Of a DNA stretch of 64,000 nucleotides, positions 8,588 through 17,868 are shown one piece after another. Location of the stretch: NCBI GenBank assembly GCA_963736975.1, contig CAVTQY010000001.1:1922001-1986000 (forward strand), written 5' to 3'. Under the pieces are notes generated by a model. That model had not been told where the DNA came from and did no database searches. It was given only the letters and a program-made list of their open reading frames with translations. Each line of letters begins with the position of its first letter. Position 1 is the first letter of the stretch. Made by a program: the position numbers and the translations under genes. The DNA is from CAVTQY01 sp963736975. Lineage in GTDB: Bacteria > Pseudomonadota > Alphaproteobacteria > Acetobacterales > Acetobacteraceae.

Positions 8588-9462
8588 ATAAGTTATCGAT
8601 CTCGCCAGCCAGGGGCATCGTGCTCTGGCTACCGGCGCGTGTGCAGCAAAGACCAGCGGCCGCCACGGCCCGCTCCAGCGCCTGTTCCAGGCCGCCGCCG
8701 CGATCCAGCGCTGACGCGAGCACTCCGGTGAAGCAATCTCCGGCCGCAGTGGTGTCAACAGGTGTGATCGGAAGCGCCGGCCGGTGAAGCAAACCGGCGT
8801 CGGACGCCGCCTCCACGCCCTGCGCGCCGAGCGTACGGATGACCGTGCAGCCCAAAGCGGCACGCAGCTCGAGCGCGGTGGCGGCGGTTCCCAGGCGGGT
8901 AGCCAGCCAGGCTGCCTCGGTTTCGTTCACGACAAGAAAATCCACCGCATGCAGCGTATCGGGATCGAGCGGGCCCGCCGGCGCCAGGTTCAGCACGATA
9001 CGCGCACCGCGTATCCGCGCACGGCGGATCAGGTCGTCCGTTTCCTCCGCCGGCACTTCCATCTGGAGCACGAGAGTCGTGGCCGTGGACAATGCGGCGT
9101 CTTCCACCTGGACGGCGCGTACCGGCTAGGTTGGCGCCCGACCCGACGCCGATAACGTTGCGTCCGTAGCGATCGACAAAAATACCGGCGCAGCCGGTGG
9201 CGGAGTTGGCTGTGATCACGCGGGACAGGTCGATCCCCGCTTCGGGCAAGAGTGCCAGCGCCGGAGCAGCCAGGGCGTCTCTGCCCACCGCGCCGGCCAA
9301 CGCCACCTGCGCGCCGTCGCGCGCGGCGGCGAGCGCCTGATTGGCGCCCTTGCCGCCAGGTTCGATGCGCACCGACCCAGTCAGCACCGTCTCCCCCGGC
9401 GCCGGGAGTGCCGGCAACGGGAAGATCAGGTCGAGATTGATCGAGCCGAAGACCAGGATCAT
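8565..9462 (-). pseudogene. rbsK: Ribokinase-like PfkB sugar kinase, single frameshift
   Basis: The first part (from 9462) reads MILVFGSINLDLIFPLPALP with GGKGANQALAAAR and runs to SGANLA. The second part, in another frame, continues VEDAALSTATTLVLQMEVP and keeps the catalytic motif DTTAAGDCFTGVLA. One extra base (or two missing) near 9115-9130 separates them. Joined, the protein is a full-length PfkB kinase of about 298 residues. It may be a fresh pseudogene or a sequence error. The 5' end overlaps the acetate kinase stop by four bases. Confidence 0.85.
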
Positions 9463-10640
9463 CGGACGCCGGACACTGTCTCCACCGTATGCAGCGCGAT
9501 CATTTGCTCCTCATCCGTCGGCACGACGTGCACCTCCACCCGGCTATCGGCGGCGCTGATCACCATGTCGCCGCGATTATTGGCCGCGGCGTCGAGCCGC
9601 AGGCCGAGCCAACTCAACCGGTCGCAAACAGCATGCCGCACCGGTGCGGCATGCTCGCCGATGCCGGCGGTGAACACCAATCCATCAAGGCCGCCGAGCG
9701 AGCTCGCCAGCCCGCCAGCTTCGCGTGCAAGTCGAAACACGAACAGCTCGATCGCTTCGCGCGCGTGCGGGTCGTCGCTGTTCAGCAGTTCGCGCACGTC
9801 GTTCGAGACTCCCGACACGCCGAGCAGGCCGGAGCGACTGTAGAGCATCGTTTCTACATCCTTCGCTGACATGCCGCGTTGCTCGATCAGGTACAGCACT
9901 GCACCCGGATCGATCGTGCCGCAGCGTGTCCCCATCACCAGGCCATCGAGTGCCGTAAACCCCATTGTCGTATCGATGCTGCGTCCCGCCTGCATCGCGC
10001 AGAGGCTGGCGCCGTTGCCGAGATGGGCAACGATCGTGCGCCCCGCGGCCAGATGCGGAGCGATCTCGCGCAGGCGGCGGGCGATGAATTCGTAGGAGAT
10101 ACCGTGGAAACCGTAACGGCGCACGCCCTCGGCCTCGAATGTCCGGGGCAGCGCAAGCCTGGTGGCGACGGTAGGCATGCCATGATGGAACGCCGTGTCG
10201 AAGCAGGCGACCTGCGGCAGACCGGGGCGGGCCGCGGCCATGGCGCGAATGGGCGAGATGTTGTGCGGCTGGTGCAGCGGGGCAAGCGGTGTCAGCGCCT
10301 CCAGCGACTGCGTGATCTCATCGGTAACCAGCACGGGCCGATCGAACTGCCGCCCGCCATGCACCACGCGATGGCCGACCGCGCGCAGCACGTTCGGATG
10401 GACATGCCGGTCCACGAATGACAGCAGCGCCGACAGAAGCTCCTCGTGCGAACCGCTGGACCAATGCTTCTCTTCCAACGTGGTACCGTTGGGATCACGA
10501 GCGATCATGTGCGGCGCGCCGCCGATTCCTTCGATCAAACCGCCCGCCGCGAGCGCGAGTTGTTCTTGTTCACGCCACTCGAACAGCGCGAATTTCAGAC
10601 TGGAGGAGCCGGCGTTCACCGCCAGCAAGGCGTCGGTCAT
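9459..10640 (-). CDS. ackA: Acetate kinase (acetate/propionate family)
   Basis: A 393-residue cytoplasmic kinase interconverting acetate + ATP and acetyl phosphate. The N-terminus LLAVNAGSSSLKFALFE is the ASKHA-fold phosphate-binding signature. Later come RRYGFHGISYEFIARRL and HLGNGASLCAMQAGRSIDTTMGF, all diagnostic of AckA. No phosphotransacetylase or phosphoketolase is adjacent in this window. It sits between a CBS-BON gene and the ribokinase with tight spacing, so the three probably share a transcript. Confidence 0.96.
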   Translation of the reverse strand: MTDALLAVNAGSSSLKFALFEWREQEQLALAAGGLIEGIGGAPHMIARDPNGTTLEEKHWSSGSHEELLSALLSFVDRHVHPNVLRAVGHRVVHGGRQFDRPVLVTDEITQSLEALTPLAPLHQPHNISPIRAMAAARPGLPQVACFDTAFHHGMPTVATRLALPRTFEAEGVRRYGFHGISYEFIARRLREIAPHLAAGRTIVAHLGNGASLCAMQAGRSIDTTMGFTALDGLVMGTRCGTIDPGAVLYLIEQRGMSAKDVETMLYSRSGLLGVSGVSNDVRELLNSDDPHAREAIELFVFRLAREAGGLASSLGGLDGLVFTAGIGEHAAPVRHAVCDRLSWLGLRLDAAANNRGDMVISAADSRVEVHVVPTDEEQMIALHTVETVSGVR

Positions 10641-10644
10641 TCGG

Positions 10645-11373
10645 TCAGGGTCCGCGCGCCGGCGCGTCCTCTTCCGGGCCTATCATCAGTATCCCGGTCT
10701 CAGGTTCGACACAGACCAGCCGGTTTTCCACCCGCTGCACGCCGGGCACGTTCTCGGCCAGCACGCGAAACGCATCGCGTTCGCGAACGTCGAACACCAC
10801 GCCGTCGATACCGACAACACCATCCTGCACCGCGATTGTCACGGAGCGGCGCGGCGCCCAGGGCTGACGCGCGAGTTCGGCCAAAATCGCATCGCGGATC
10901 GTGGCATCGCTCGCCGTGCTCGCGGGCGTGTCGAGTTCGCGGGCCAGCGCGCGCAACAGGTCGGCGCGGCTGACGATGCCTACGACCGCTCCGTTCCGCG
11001 TCACCGGCAAGCGGCGGATGCGGTTGCGGCGCATCAGCTCGACCACGTCTTCAAGCGGTGTGGCCTCCTCAACGCAGATGACCTCGGGCGTCATGATATC
11101 CGCGACGCGCCGCCCGTGGGTCTGCACGTACGTGCCCGCCAGCCGGCCGGGCGTGAAGAATATACCGAACCAACCAGGGGGTTTGCCCTCGGTGCCGGTC
11201 TCGGCCCGGCGCAACAGATCGCCTTCCGTCAGGATGCCGGCGGAATGTCCGGCCTCGTCCAGGACCGGCAACCCGCTGACCCGGTTCTCGATCATCAGCC
11301 GCACCGCCTGCGCCAGTGGCGCGTCGGCCCGGACGGCGATCACGGCAGGGGACATCACGTCTGCGGCCTTCAT
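10645..11373 (-). CDS. CBS-domain pair protein with C-terminal BON domain
   Basis: A 242-residue soluble protein. Two CBS motifs (ADVMSPAVIAVRADAPLAQA at the start and ADIMTPEVICVEEATPLEDV near residue 90) form a Bateman module that usually binds adenine nucleotides. A BON domain (about residues 150-220, RDAILAELARQP...VQDGVVGIDGVV) follows. BON domains bind membranes or ligands. The gene lies four bases upstream of ackA, hinting at energy-state control of acetate metabolism. That role is inference. Confidence 0.88.
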   Translation of the reverse strand: MKAADVMSPAVIAVRADAPLAQAVRLMIENRVSGLPVLDEAGHSAGILTEGDLLRRAETGTEGKPPGWFGIFFTPGRLAGTYVQTHGRRVADIMTPEVICVEEATPLEDVVELMRRNRIRRLPVTRNGAVVGIVSRADLLRALARELDTPASTASDATIRDAILAELARQPWAPRRSVTIAVQDGVVGIDGVVFDVRERDAFRVLAENVPGVQRVENRLVCVEPETGILMIGPEEDAPARGP

Positions 11374-11467
11374 CGGTGCCTCCTTGCGGGTCCGTCGCGA
11401 CTGTATCGCGCGAAGCGGCTGCCGTCTTGATCCGGATCAACCGCCGGGAGAAGGGAGCGCCGTCCGC

Positions 11468-12571
11468 TCAAGGATCGGCCGGCAACTCGTTGCCCTTAAC
11501 CGAACGGGCGCAGCGTCTTGCTTCCGGAACGAGGTCCGCCGGGTCACCAGGCAGACCGCCCAATTCGCCGAAAAAGAACTGGCAGACACGCTGGAGGCGC
11601 CGGAGAAATTCAGCCAGCTCCTCGCGGGTTCGGACATACGGCGTACATCCGGGGACCAGGGACGGGCTGTGATAGTGCAACACGAAGCTGCGATGGCCTC
11701 GGCGTACCAGTCGCCGCAGCAGCATGATCTGCTCTTCCGCTGTGACGCCCTCGGGGGTGAGGGTCACGGTGTTCAGCATGCCCAGGATCGACAGCCACCC
11801 TTGCACGCGTAAGGCCTTGACCGTCGGCGATTCCATTAGACCGGGCATTCGGAACGGCATGGAGGCAATGAGGCCCAGCCGCCCCCGGGTCATTGGAAGC
11901 GTAACGATGCCTTCCGGTTGCACGAAGTAGGGTCGCGCCTGGAGCGAGCGGAAGTCTGGCCCGCCATACCGGCGGAAATCAGCGTCCGGAAGAATGCTGA
12001 GATCGACCGTGAACCCCAGCCGTGCTAAGGTTGCATAGGTGTTCGGCCCCAAACCGTATCGGCCCGCTCGGTAGAAGGCCGGGGCCATTCCAAAGGCTTT
12101 TTCGATCGCTTCGGCGAGAACGCGAAGCTTTCGTTCCTCGAGATCGGCTGGAAGATTCCCGGCGAATGAGTTGTACGGGTTGACCACTTCCTCGAACGGC
12201 GGGTTTATCCAAGGATGCAGATGCGCACCGATGCTGCAGGCATTACGGTCCAAAAGGCTGCGTATCGGACCGTAGCCATCCGGGTTCGACGCAACCGCGT
12301 AATCGACAACATAGATGGGCTTTACCGCGAAGGCCTCGAGCAAGGACTGCGCCGGCTCTTGAGCGCGCATCGCCGCGATGGAGATCAGGGATCGGTCGAA
12401 TGGTCCGTCCCATTCGAATTCCGCTTCGGCATCCACCACGACATACAGCCTGGGTACGACCGATGGCTCTTCGCGAATTGGGGTGAGATGGCTTCCCATG
12501 AACTCGACCACCGGCGGCGCACGAGTGGCGTCACTCCTAACAGGCGCCACGGCAGGTCGGTGGAGCAACAT
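11468..12571 (-). CDS. NodB-like polysaccharide deacetylase family protein (WalW-like)
   Basis: A 367-residue protein. After a variable N-terminus it has PRLYVVVDAEAEFEWDGPF (catalytic/metal Asp region), PIYVVDYAVA, IGAHLHPWINPP (the histidine motif) and FYRAGRYGLGPNTYATLARL, typical of the WalW-type branch of the NodB deacetylase fold. Activity on a real polysaccharide is not shown. The start may be 12571 or the internal ATG at 12499. It faces divergently from the sugar ABC operon and lies in the same 10-kb neighbourhood as the polysaccharide export genes. Confidence 0.75.
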   Translation of the reverse strand: MLLHRPAVAPVRSDATRAPPVVEFMGSHLTPIREEPSVVPRLYVVVDAEAEFEWDGPFDRSLISIAAMRAQEPAQSLLEAFAVKPIYVVDYAVASNPDGYGPIRSLLDRNACSIGAHLHPWINPPFEEVVNPYNSFAGNLPADLEERKLRVLAEAIEKAFGMAPAFYRAGRYGLGPNTYATLARLGFTVDLSILPDADFRRYGGPDFRSLQARPYFVQPEGIVTLPMTRGRLGLIASMPFRMPGLMESPTVKALRVQGWLSILGMLNTVTLTPEGVTAEEQIMLLRRLVRRGHRSFVLHYHSPSLVPGCTPYVRTREELAEFLRRLQRVCQFFFGELGGLPGDPADLVPEARRCARSVKGNELPADP

Positions 12572-12716
12572 GCTGGACAGTGGGAACTCAATCCGGTGGC
12601 TAGGGGCCGTCCCGGCCGCGGGCTGCCCACCCGCCGGGAGTGGGGCCTTTCAATGCCGTTTCCGCCATGTTTATGTCTCGACCCGGAGGGATCGGACCAC
12701 TCAGGAGCACAGCGCA

Positions 12717-13793
12717 ATGAATAAAGTCAAGGGAATGGAGACGGGGGGCGAGCTTGCCCGCCGGGGTATGCTGCGCGCCGCTGGCGTCGCCGGCGCGCTG
12801 GGGCTGGCGGGAGGGTTGAGGGTGGCTCGCGCGGCGGGCACCGGCCCTTTCCCGCCACATCCCAAATGGCGTTTGGTCTTCGTCAATCACGTGACCACAA
12901 ATCCGTTCTTCGTCCCGACCCAGTACGGGCTCCGGGACGCCTGCGACCTGCTGGGCTGCACATCTCAGTGGACCGGGTCCGCGAATGCTGACGTGGCCGA
13001 GATGGTGAACGCGATGAATGCGGCGGTCGCCTCGAAGGCGGATGCAATCGCAGTCCCGATTGTCGATCCACATGCGTTCAATGACCCCACCGCCAAGGCG
13101 CTGGCTGCCGGCATTCCGGTTTTCGCCTATAACGCCGATGCGCCGCCGGGCAGCGGCAACAAACGGCTCGCTTATATCGGGCAGGACCTTTACCAATCCG
13201 GCTACAGCATGGGCGAGCGCATCGTGTCCATGGTCGATTCCGGGCTTGTCGCCATCTTCATCGCGACGCCTGGGCAGCTCAACATCCAGCCGCGCATGGA
13301 TGGCGCGATTGCCGCCATCAAGAAATCGGGCAAGCAGATCGATGTGCAGTCGATCGCCAGCGGCCCGACCGTTAATGAAGAGTTGTCGCGCATCCGATCC
13401 TTTTATCTGGGCCACCAGGACCTCAAGGGCATGTTCGCCGTCGATGCCGGCAGCACCCAGGGGGTCGGCGAAGTGATGCAACAGTTCAAACTGAACGACA
13501 AAGGCGTGCACGCCGGCGGCTATGACCTGCTGCCGAAGACGCTCGAGCTGATCCATGACGGCTTTCTCGACTTCACCATCGACCAGCAGGCTTATTTGCA
13601 GGGCTTCTATACGGTCATGGAGATGTTCATGTTCCTGGCCTCGGGCGGTCTGAGCGGTCCGGCGGACATCAACACCGGACTCAAATTCGTCACCAAGGCC
13701 AGTGTCGGCCCGTACCTCACCAGCAAGACGCGCTACGAGGGCTCGTCGTCCGAATCCGAGATCGTCAAGCGATCCGGCCCGATCAGCGCCTGA
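12717..13793 (+). CDS. Sugar ABC transporter substrate-binding protein (ribose/fructose type, Tat signal)
   Basis: A 358-residue periplasmic binding protein with a twin-arginine-type leader (ELARRGMLRAAGVAGALGLA). The mature part is a Peripla_BP_4 type I fold: FVNHVTTNPFFVPTQYGLRD, DAIAVPIVDPHAF, AAGIPVFAYNADAP. A good RBS (aggag) precedes the ATG at 12717. The downstream permease and single-domain ATPase follow with 3-bp spacing and an overlap. A fructose-type importer (Frc-like) is the nearest pattern, but the sugar cannot be read from sequence. Confidence 0.9.
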   Translation: MNKVKGMETGGELARRGMLRAAGVAGALGLAGGLRVARAAGTGPFPPHPKWRLVFVNHVTTNPFFVPTQYGLRDACDLLGCTSQWTGSANADVAEMVNAMNAAVASKADAIAVPIVDPHAFNDPTAKALAAGIPVFAYNADAPPGSGNKRLAYIGQDLYQSGYSMGERIVSMVDSGLVAIFIATPGQLNIQPRMDGAIAAIKKSGKQIDVQSIASGPTVNEELSRIRSFYLGHQDLKGMFAVDAGSTQGVGEVMQQFKLNDKGVHAGGYDLLPKTLELIHDGFLDFTIDQQAYLQGFYTVMEMFMFLASGGLSGPADINTGLKFVTKASVGPYLTSKTRYEGSSSESEIVKRSGPISA

Positions 13794-13796
13794 CGG

Positions 13797-14774
13797 ATGC
13801 CTGCTCTGGGACGCATGGGGCCGCGGGACCTGTTCCTGCGGTGGCAGGAGGCGAGCATCCTGCTGGTCGCGATTCTGTTGATCGCCTATTTCGAATCGGC
13901 GAACCGCGACTTCCTGCTCTCGAATGCCAGCCTGCAGAATCTGTCGCAGTACATCGCGCCGGTCGCGATCATCGCCTGCGGCGAGATCATGCTGATGATC
14001 ATGGGCGAGATCGACCTCTCGGCCGGCATGGTCTTCGCCATGGCGCCGTTCGTGATGCATTTCGCGGCGGCAGCGGGCATGCCCGCCCCGCTTGCGCTGG
14101 TGCTGGGCGTTGCAGCGGCGGCCGTGGTGGGGCTGCTGAACGGCCTGATCACAGTGGCCCTGTCGGTGCCGTCCTTCGTCACCACGCTCGGCACGCTGTT
14201 CCTGATCAACGGTTTCACGCTGACCATCTCGGCGGGCACGCCGGCCAACCCGCCCGGCTCGCCCGCACTTGCCCAGGTGATGGGCGCCTGGGGCTACAGC
14301 GAGATCCTGTGGGCCGTCGCGATTGTCGCCGTGATGCATGTCGTCTTGCGCAACACGCGCTGGGGACTGCACACCACCGCCGCCGGGGCCAACCCGACCG
14401 GTGCGGAGGAGGCCGGTATCAGCGTAAGCCGGCTGAAGATCGGCAATTTCGTGCTGACCGGGGCACTCGCCGGCTTCACCGGAATCCTCGAAGCGTTCCG
14501 CATTTCCTCAATTGACCCGCAGGCAGGCGGCAATCAGATCATGTTCCTCGCCGTCGCGGCCGGCGTGATCGGCGGCACCTCCCTCGCCGGCGGCTCAGGC
14601 ACGGTGATCGGTGGGCTCATCGGTGCCGGCGTGCTCGGTATCCTGAGCGACGGGTTCACGCTGGTCGGGGTAAACGCCTTCACCTTCAATATCATTCTTG
14701 GGATCGCCATTCTGGCTGCGATGATCTTCAACATCCACATCGTGCGGCTGGCGCGCAGCGGAGGCGCGCGGTGA
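13797..14774 (+). CDS. Sugar ABC transporter permease (RbsC/FrcC family)
   Basis: A 325-residue polytopic inner-membrane protein of the BPD_transp_2 family. It shows the EIMLMIMGEIDLSAGMVFAM segment (the G-x-DLS-x-G motif of ribose-type permeases) and about nine hydrophobic helices ending IFNIHIVRLARSGGAR. It starts three bases after the binding-protein stop and overlaps the ATPase start, so the three proteins form one importer. Confidence 0.92.
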   Translation: MPALGRMGPRDLFLRWQEASILLVAILLIAYFESANRDFLLSNASLQNLSQYIAPVAIIACGEIMLMIMGEIDLSAGMVFAMAPFVMHFAAAAGMPAPLALVLGVAAAAVVGLLNGLITVALSVPSFVTTLGTLFLINGFTLTISAGTPANPPGSPALAQVMGAWGYSEILWAVAIVAVMHVVLRNTRWGLHTTAAGANPTGAEEAGISVSRLKIGNFVLTGALAGFTGILEAFRISSIDPQAGGNQIMFLAVAAGVIGGTSLAGGSGTVIGGLIGAGVLGILSDGFTLVGVNAFTFNIILGIAILAAMIFNIHIVRLARSGGAR

Positions 14775-15535
14775 GTAATACGACGGTGCTGCTGCGGGCC
14801 GAGGATATCGTCAAGCGTTTCGGTGCCGTCACCGCGCTGGACGGCGTGACGATCGAACTGCGCCAGGGCGAGATTTTCGGGATTTTGGGCGACAACGGCG
14901 CCGGCAAATCGACGCTGATCAAAATCCTGACCGGCTATCAGCGCCAGACATCGGGGCGGCTGATCATCGATGGACGCGAAACGCTGCTGCGCTCGGTGGA
15001 TCACGCGCGTTCGCTCGGCATCGAGTGCGTGTATCAGGATCTGGCGTTGGCGAACTCGCTCAGCATCTATCACAACCTGTTCCTGAACCGGGAGATCACT
15101 CATCCTGGGCCGATCAGGTTGGTGAACCACCGCGCGATGCGCCGCCGCGCCCAGGAACTGCTGGACGAGATCGGCGTGCATGTGCCGTCGGTCGATCTGC
15201 CGGTTGAACGGCTATCCGGCGGTCAGCGCCAGGCGATTGCCGTGGCCCGTGCGATCAATTCCGATGCGCGCATTCTGTTGCTGGACGAACCGCTGGCGGC
15301 GATGGGGGCGCGGGAAGCCAGCCAGATCATCGAACTGGTGCTGCGGTTGAAGGCCAAAGGCAGCCTGTCGATCGCCATGATCATGCACAATTACGCGCAG
15401 ACGCTGGAGATCGCCGATCGTATCATCCTGATGCAACGCGGCCGGATTACGTACGAAAAAGATGCCGCCGCCACCTCGGTGGCTGAGCTGATGGAGATCG
15501 TGCGGAGGGAGTATCGCGTCGCCCGAACGGGGTAG
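14771..15535 (+). CDS. Sugar ABC transporter ATP-binding protein (FrcA-like, single domain)
   Basis: A 254-residue ATPase with Walker A GDNGAGKST (residues 38-46), signature LSGGQRQAIAVARA and Walker B ILLLDEPLAAMG. It is a single nucleotide-binding domain, as in FrcA of rhizobial fructose importers, unlike the double RbsA type at 47288-48805. The GTG start overlaps the permease stop (GTGA). The EPLAAMG after Walker B is also a feature of this subfamily. Confidence 0.92.
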   Translation: MSNTTVLLRAEDIVKRFGAVTALDGVTIELRQGEIFGILGDNGAGKSTLIKILTGYQRQTSGRLIIDGRETLLRSVDHARSLGIECVYQDLALANSLSIYHNLFLNREITHPGPIRLVNHRAMRRRAQELLDEIGVHVPSVDLPVERLSGGQRQAIAVARAINSDARILLLDEPLAAMGAREASQIIELVLRLKAKGSLSIAMIMHNYAQTLEIADRIILMQRGRITYEKDAAATSVAELMEIVRREYRVARTG

Positions 15536-15540
15536 GGCCC

Positions 15541-15590
15541 TCACCCGGTTCGCTGCGCGGACCGACCTCTCCCGCACGCGGGAGAGGTGG
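15541..15590. repeat. REP-like double hairpin, copy 2 (inverted relative to copy 1)
   Basis: Contains the same 11-bp stem as copy 1 (acctctcccgc at 15565-15575, complement at 15578-15588), here preceded by tcacccggttcgc, the reverse of the tail of copy 1. It sits six bases after the ATPase stop and could also act as an end-of-transcript hairpin. The bases from 15590 to 15763 hold nothing else I can identify. Confidence 0.83.
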
Positions 15591-15763
15591 AGTGGGTGCG
15601 CGAACTGCGTCACACAAGCGGCTCGGTGCGGTAACTCTTCCGCCGCGCCGGGCCGCTGGTATGGCGCGCGGGGTTGGTGGGGCGGCCGCGCGCGAAACCA
15701 AGACTTCTGATGCCAGCGGCCGGCCCGGCTCGGTCGGAGTGGTCAACACAAAGGCCGCTGGCA

Positions 15764-16540
15764 TCAGTGGCCGGCGGGCGACAGCCGGGACAGGAAACTC
15801 CGCAGGCGGTCGTGACGCGGTGCCCCCAGCACCTCCGCGGGCGATCCCTCGACCAGGACGCGGCCGGTATCCATGAACACCACCCGTGATGCCACGTCCC
15901 GGGCGAAGCTCATTTCATGCGTAACGAGGATCATGGTCATGCCGTCGCGTGCCAGTTGGCGCACCACGGCCAGCACCTCCCCGACCAGCTCGGGGTCGAG
16001 CGCGGAGGTGATCTCGTCCAGCAACAGCACCTTCGGTTCCATGGCGACGGCGCGGGCGATGCCCACTCGCTGTTGTTGTCCGCCCGAAAGCTCGATCGGC
16101 AGGTTGTTCAGCTTGTCGGCCAGCCCGACCCGTACCAGCCACTGCTCCGCTCGCCGACGGGCTTCGGTCCGTGACAGCCGGCGTACTTTGCGCAGACCCA
16201 GCATGACGTTCTCGATGGCGCTGAGATGCGGGAACAGGTTGAAGAGCTGGAACACCATGCCGATGTCGGCGCGGATCGGTGCCAGCTCGCGTTCCCCGCG
16301 GCGGCGGCGCGATCCGGCATCATCGCGAAAGCCGATCTCGACCCCATCCACCCGGATGGAGCCTTCGTCGTAAATCTCCAGCCGGTTGATGCAACGCAGC
16401 AGGGTGGTCTTGCCGCTGCCGCTGGCGCCGATGACCGCCACCGCCTCGCCCTTGCGCACGTCGAGATCGATGCCCTTCAGCACCTCGGTCGCACCGAAGG
16501 ATTTCTTCACGCCGCGTATCTGGACGATCGTGTCCGCCAT
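15764..16540 (-). CDS. Polar amino-acid ABC transporter ATP-binding protein (GlnQ/HisP family)
   Basis: A 258-residue ATPase with Walker A GASGSGKTT (about residues 37-45), a long insert RDDAGSRRRRGERELAPIRA, then MVFQLFNLFPHLSAIENV, signature LSGGQQQRVGIARA and Walker B VLLLDEITSALDPELV. These belong to the polar amino-acid (PAAT) family. The ATG at 16540 fits the family N-terminus. The frame is open upstream but only as antisense to the permease. It is last in a minus-strand operon of binding protein, two permeases and ATPase. Confidence 0.93.
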   Translation of the reverse strand: MADTIVQIRGVKKSFGATEVLKGIDLDVRKGEAVAVIGASGSGKTTLLRCINRLEIYDEGSIRVDGVEIGFRDDAGSRRRRGERELAPIRADIGMVFQLFNLFPHLSAIENVMLGLRKVRRLSRTEARRRAEQWLVRVGLADKLNNLPIELSGGQQQRVGIARAVAMEPKVLLLDEITSALDPELVGEVLAVVRQLARDGMTMILVTHEMSFARDVASRVVFMDTGRVLVEGSPAEVLGAPRHDRLRSFLSRLSPAGH

Positions 16541-16542
16541 CG

Positions 16543-17190
16543 CTACTCCCGGATATAGGCGAAGCGCCGTTCGAGTCCGCGGCTGGTCAGCGACAGCGCA
16601 TAGTTGATGGCGAAATAGATCAACGCGCCGAGCACGTAGAGCGGCATCGGGTCGAAAGTGCGGCCGATCACCTGCTGGATCGCCAGCATGAGATCGACGA
16701 TGCCGACCAACGACACCAGCGCGCTGCCCTTGACGGTATCGACCACCGTGTTGATCCAGGGGGGCAGAAAACGACGCAACGCCTGCGGGGCGATCACATA
16801 GATCATGCGCTGCCCGAAGGCCAGGCCGATGGCTTTTCCGGCTTCCGTCTGACCGGGATGGATCGACTGCAGCGCGCCGCGCGTCACCTCCAGCACATGC
16901 GCGGACTCGAATGCTGCCAGCGCCGCGACCGCAGCCCAGAAGTTGCTTACGTTCCAACCGGTGATCGGTAGCCCGTAATAGACGAAGAAGATCAGCACGA
17001 GCAGCGGAATCCCGCGCAGGAAATCGCTATAGATGCGGACCGGCAGCCGGAGCCAGAGCGGCCCGTAGGTCAGTGCGGTGCCCAGGACCAGCCCACCGGC
17101 AAGGGCAACCGCGACGACGATCCCGGATACTTCCAGGGTAACGAGCAGTCCGCGCCAGAGAAACGGCAGGGCGTGCAGCGCCGCGATCAT
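16543..17190 (-). CDS. Polar amino-acid ABC transporter permease (HisM/GlnP family)
   Basis: A 215-residue inner-membrane permease. The conserved loop reads ESAHVLEVTRGALQSIHPGQTEAGKAIGLAFGQ, the EAA-type motif of PAAT permeases, with about five helices around it. I chose the ATG at 17190, which overlaps the previous permease stop by four bases. It pairs with the permease at 17187-17861 as a heterodimer. Confidence 0.92.
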   Translation of the reverse strand: MIAALHALPFLWRGLLVTLEVSGIVVAVALAGGLVLGTALTYGPLWLRLPVRIYSDFLRGIPLLVLIFFVYYGLPITGWNVSNFWAAVAALAAFESAHVLEVTRGALQSIHPGQTEAGKAIGLAFGQRMIYVIAPQALRRFLPPWINTVVDTVKGSALVSLVGIVDLMLAIQQVIGRTFDPMPLYVLGALIYFAINYALSLTSRGLERRFAYIRE

Positions 17191-17861
17191 TGCGACCGGC
17201 TGAAAGCGTATCGACGCTCCACCAGACGCAGCGCATAAAGCAGAATGTAGCCGGTCGCGAGATACATCGGTGTGACGACCGAGTACACCTCGACGGCCCG
17301 GAACGTATTGGTATAGATCCAGTTTGCGCCATAGGTAAGCTCCGGCACGGCAATCACGGAAGCGATCGAGGTGTCCTTGAACAGCGAAATGAACGCGTTG
17401 CTCAGCGATGGCAGCACGATGCGCAGCATGGTTGGCACCTGCACGTATACCACGCGCTGCCACGGCGTCAGCCCGATCGCCTTACCGGCGTCGATCAGCC
17501 CGCGCGGTATGGCGGCGAGACCGGCACGGAACACCTCCACGAGATACGCTCCGGCATAGAGCGAAAGCGTGGCAACGAAGCTCGAGGTAGCGTCGTAGGC
17601 AAAGCCCCCGGCACTCGGGATACCGTAAAAGACCAAGTACACCAGCAGCAACAACGGCACGTTACGGATGAACTCGACATAGGCTGCGATCAGCGAGCGC
17701 ACGATCCGGCTGCGCGTACCGTTGACGACCAGGGCAAGACCGAGCCCGATCAGCGACCCGATCAGGATGCCGATCACGGCAAGCTCGAGGCTGAGCACCA
17801 GGCCCCAGCCGAGCTTGCCGAAATAGCGCCAGACCAGGCCGAAGTTCAGGTGGTAGTGCAA
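17187..17861 (-). CDS. Polar amino-acid ABC transporter permease
   Basis: A 224-residue PAAT-family permease. AGAYLVEVFRAGLAAIPRGLIDAGKAIGLTPWQRVVYV carries the EAA-type coupling motif. Helices flank it from residue 18 on. It starts seven bases after the binding-protein stop (17869) and overlaps the next permease, so it is the second gene of the operon. Confidence 0.93.
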   Translation of the reverse strand: MHYHLNFGLVWRYFGKLGWGLVLSLELAVIGILIGSLIGLGLALVVNGTRSRIVRSLIAAYVEFIRNVPLLLLVYLVFYGIPSAGGFAYDATSSFVATLSLYAGAYLVEVFRAGLAAIPRGLIDAGKAIGLTPWQRVVYVQVPTMLRIVLPSLSNAFISLFKDTSIASVIAVPELTYGANWIYTNTFRAVEVYSVVTPMYLATGYILLYALRLVERRYAFSRSQ

Positions 17862-17868
17862 ACCAGGG

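Noticed and set aside
12600..14372. A 590-codon open frame on the minus strand
   Set aside because: It is antisense to the sugar ABC genes, with Arg/Asp/His-rich composition typical of a shadow frame in high-GC DNA.
15764..16957. A longer 397-residue form of the amino-acid ATPase
   Set aside because: The extra N-terminus is another frame of the upstream permease gene. The family start is at 16540.
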